A program made the position numbers and the translations under genes. From positions 1-40,583 of the forward strand of contig JAICYB010000028.1 in assembly GCA_025934435.1 (NCBI GenBank): a stretch of DNA of 40,583 nucleotides, read 5' to 3'. This DNA comes from Actinomycetes bacterium (GTDB lineage: Bacteria > Actinomycetota > JAICYB01). The notes under the pieces were generated by a model. That model saw only the letters and a program-made list of their open reading frames with translations. It was not told where the DNA came from and made no database searches. Shown piece by piece: positions 39,040 to 40,583 of the stretch. Positions within the stretch are counted from its first letter, which is position 1. Each line of letters starts with the position of its first letter.

Positions 39040-39210
39040 TCACTCTCCGGCGGCCACGCGACGTCGGGGATCCGACGCGCGCGCATGGGTCGCTTTGAAC
39101 TCGAGGTAGCTCTCCTCGTTCGGACCGTTCGCGATGAGCGATATCAAGCGCTCATCAACTTGGCGGACCTCACTCGCGAAAGACGATGCGTAGGTCCTCT
39201 TTGCCGGCAC
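39040..39210 (-). CDS. Possible 56-residue protein with an EFK motif
   Basis: The 245-bp gap before the DUF6624 gene contains a clean minus-strand reading frame from GTG 39210 to TGA 39040-39042. It reads PAKRTYASSFASEVRQVDER, then LISLIANGPNEESYLEFKAT and HARASDPRRRVAAGE. The codons look protein-like and the centre (L-I-x-x-G-x-x-E-x-x-x-L-E-F-K) recalls the start of AlbA_2/Schlafen-type domains, which are much longer, so this may be a fragment. There is no ribosome site and the start is arbitrary. It diverges from the DUF6624 gene over 25 bp and lies between the two palindromic repeats. It may also be non-coding. Confidence 0.3.
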   Translation of the reverse strand: MPAKRTYASSFASEVRQVDERLISLIANGPNEESYLEFKATHARASDPRRRVAAGE

Positions 39211-39235
39211 GACGGGCCGTCGTCAGTATCTGTCG

Positions 39236-39952
39236 GTGGCCACCGCCATCGATGAGGACCTCCGGCTAGAGATCTTTCGGCTCTATAACGAGGACCAAGC
39301 GCTTCTGACGGAGCTCGGCGAAGCCGAGAACGATCCCGCCTTCGCCGAAGAGCAAGACCGGGTGAAGGAGCTGGTCCTCGCCGGTGAGCACGTCATGTTC
39401 TGGACTTCACGAGTGCTCGACGCGTGGGCGGAAGATGAGAGCGCTCCCGATGTTGTGAAGCGGAAGGCCGCGTTCGATGACGGCGTTGCGCAACGGCTGA
39501 AGGAGATCGCCAACGAGTACGGCTGGCCGAGGCGAGCGATCGTCGGCGACGACGCGGCCTTCTTCGTGTATTTCCTGTTCGGCCATGCCGACTCGCACAA
39601 CGATTGGCGTCGGACGTTGTTGCCGACGATCGAGGAACTCTTCCGCGACGGAGAGATCCCTGATCCGCGCTTGTACGCACACCTCATCGACCGGATCGAG
39701 GCCGTCGCGGGAAACCCGCAAGTCTTCGGATCGATCATGGGGCCGGCCGACGGCCGGACGCTTTGGAAAGACGGGTCGACCGCGCCGGATGGAGCCTCCG
39801 AGGCTCGGTTGTACTGGCCACTGCGCGATTCATCCGCGGAAGTCGACGCTCGACGCGCGGAGATCGGCCTTCCGTCGATGGAAGACGATCTCCGGTCGTT
39901 CCGTGAGGGCGCCGTGATCGGCCCCTATATGACGCCGACCTTCCCCGACTAA
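39236..39952 (+). CDS. DUF6624-domain protein
   Basis: A 238-residue cytosolic protein. The central segment ANEYGWPRRAIVGDDAAFFV, YFLFGHADSHNDWRRTLLPT, IEELFRDGEIPDPRLYAHLI and DRIEAVAGNPQVFGSIM matches DUF6624, in which 'GWP...VG..A', 'HAD.D', a terminal 'LxDR' and 'GxPQxYGT' recur. The function is unknown. The GTG at 39236 opens the frame and no ribosome site is seen. The gene is bracketed by two palindromic repeats in opposite orientations (38865-38991 and 39993-40118). Together with the tiny divergent ORF it forms a 1-kb unit that might invert or move. Confidence 0.8.
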   Translation: MATAIDEDLRLEIFRLYNEDQALLTELGEAENDPAFAEEQDRVKELVLAGEHVMFWTSRVLDAWAEDESAPDVVKRKAAFDDGVAQRLKEIANEYGWPRRAIVGDDAAFFVYFLFGHADSHNDWRRTLLPTIEELFRDGEIPDPRLYAHLIDRIEAVAGNPQVFGSIMGPADGRTLWKDGSTAPDGASEARLYWPLRDSSAEVDARRAEIGLPSMEDDLRSFREGAVIGPYMTPTFPD

Positions 39953-39992
39953 CGAGCCTCGCAACGGGATCGGTCGTGCTCGACGCGATCGA

Positions 39993-40118
39993 ACGGCGCG
40001 GATCGGATGGCGGTCGATGCGAATAGCAGGCTCGGACCTCGTCGCCTGCAACACGACGCCCGCGCGCAACGGTCCGGGCCGGTGTGCGGCGCTGAGAACG
40101 CCGTCCGGTCCGCGCCGG
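39993..40118 (-). repeat. Structured palindromic repeat, copy B (126 bp)
   Basis: Near-identical to copy A but inverted: a 60-bp core is fully conserved and one base is missing. Its ends, ACGGCGCGGATCGGA (39993-40007) and TCCGGTCCGCGCCGG (40104-40118), are 13/15 complementary. At one stem position T-A of copy A is replaced by C-G, a compensatory change. It lies between the convergent DUF6624 and groEL genes. Confidence 0.85.
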
Positions 40119-40131
40119 CTACTAACGCGAG

Positions 40132-40583
<452 letters not shown>

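Noticed and set aside
38865..40118. Integron cassette array with attC sites
   Set aside because: The repeats are in inverted, not direct, orientation, lack clear GTTRRRY/RYYYAAC core sites and no integrase is present.
39949..40128. ACTAACG on both sides of repeat B as a target-site duplication
   Set aside because: The two copies are 37 bp and 3 bp away from the terminal inverted repeats and one is part of a stop codon; position does not fit insertion.

Overview
The window looks like chromosomal DNA of a high-GC, probably uncultured actinobacterium (Actinomycetota). The evidence is a fused E2-E1 2-oxoglutarate decarboxylase (kgd), a 26-residue gene matching the actinobacterial ribosomal protein bL37, a DUF222-HNH endonuclease, a HadA/HadB-like dehydratase pair, GAF-ANTAR and STAS regulators, an LLM (F420-type) oxidoreductase, AMIN-like and DUF6636 lipoproteins, and a GroEL with a His-rich tail. 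Genes are packed very tightly: ATGA/GTGA overlaps are the rule, several convergent genes share stop-codon bases, and about a dozen genes have a TAnnnT -10 box only 5-8 nt before the start codon, which points to leaderless mRNAs. There is no prophage, integrase, IS element or CRISPR array.

Layout. 1-6.4 kb: end of an alpha-methylacyl-CoA racemase, an M42 aminopeptidase, an NTF2-like protein, a relic of a second M42 gene, a STAS plus GAF-ANTAR regulatory pair, two small basic proteins, and a divergent SDR/acyl-CoA ligase pair. 6.4-16.4 kb (mostly minus strand): AMIN-like lipoprotein, macrodomain protein, kgd, an unknown secreted helical protein (plus strand), LLM oxidoreductase, a seven-FG-GAP beta-propeller protein, and thiG-thiH under a TPP riboswitch. 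16.4-22.2 kb: a plsY-like, hyuA, hyuB operon (hyuB carries an unusual tail resembling a phosphotransferase N-terminus), diverging from an MFS exporter across a dyad operator.

22.2-31.5 kb: bL37, a hydrolase-HadA-HadB operon, DUF222-HNH nuclease, an SDR-MBL operon, a VOC protein sharing a 20-bp bidirectional promoter with a membrane protein, an unrecognised two-gene pair, SCP2 protein, a coiled-coil NlpC/P60 hydrolase with an unusual 10-bp-periodic repeat array upstream, and a zinc-ribbon/unknown/VOC operon. 31.5-37.1 kb: a 1672-residue Ser/Thr kinase-AAA-TPR-GAF-histidine kinase whose end overlaps a single-domain response regulator, followed by a small ABM-like protein. 37.2-40.6 kb: AI-2E family transporter, DUF6636 lipoprotein, a DUF6624 gene bracketed by two inverted copies of a structured 126-127 bp palindromic repeat, and the 3' part of groEL.

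Functionally the region mixes lipid/CoA metabolism (racemase, ligase, SDRs, MaoC pair, SCP2, VOC epimerase-like), the TCA node (kgd), thiamine synthesis, hydantoin/oxoproline-type hydrolysis, and signalling (STAS, ANTAR, hybrid kinase). The strongest leads for something not yet described are the palindromic repeat pair, the leaderless/bidirectional promoter architecture, the kinase-receiver-ABM unit, and the ACAAG repeat array. All identifications come from reading motifs by eye; no database search was run.
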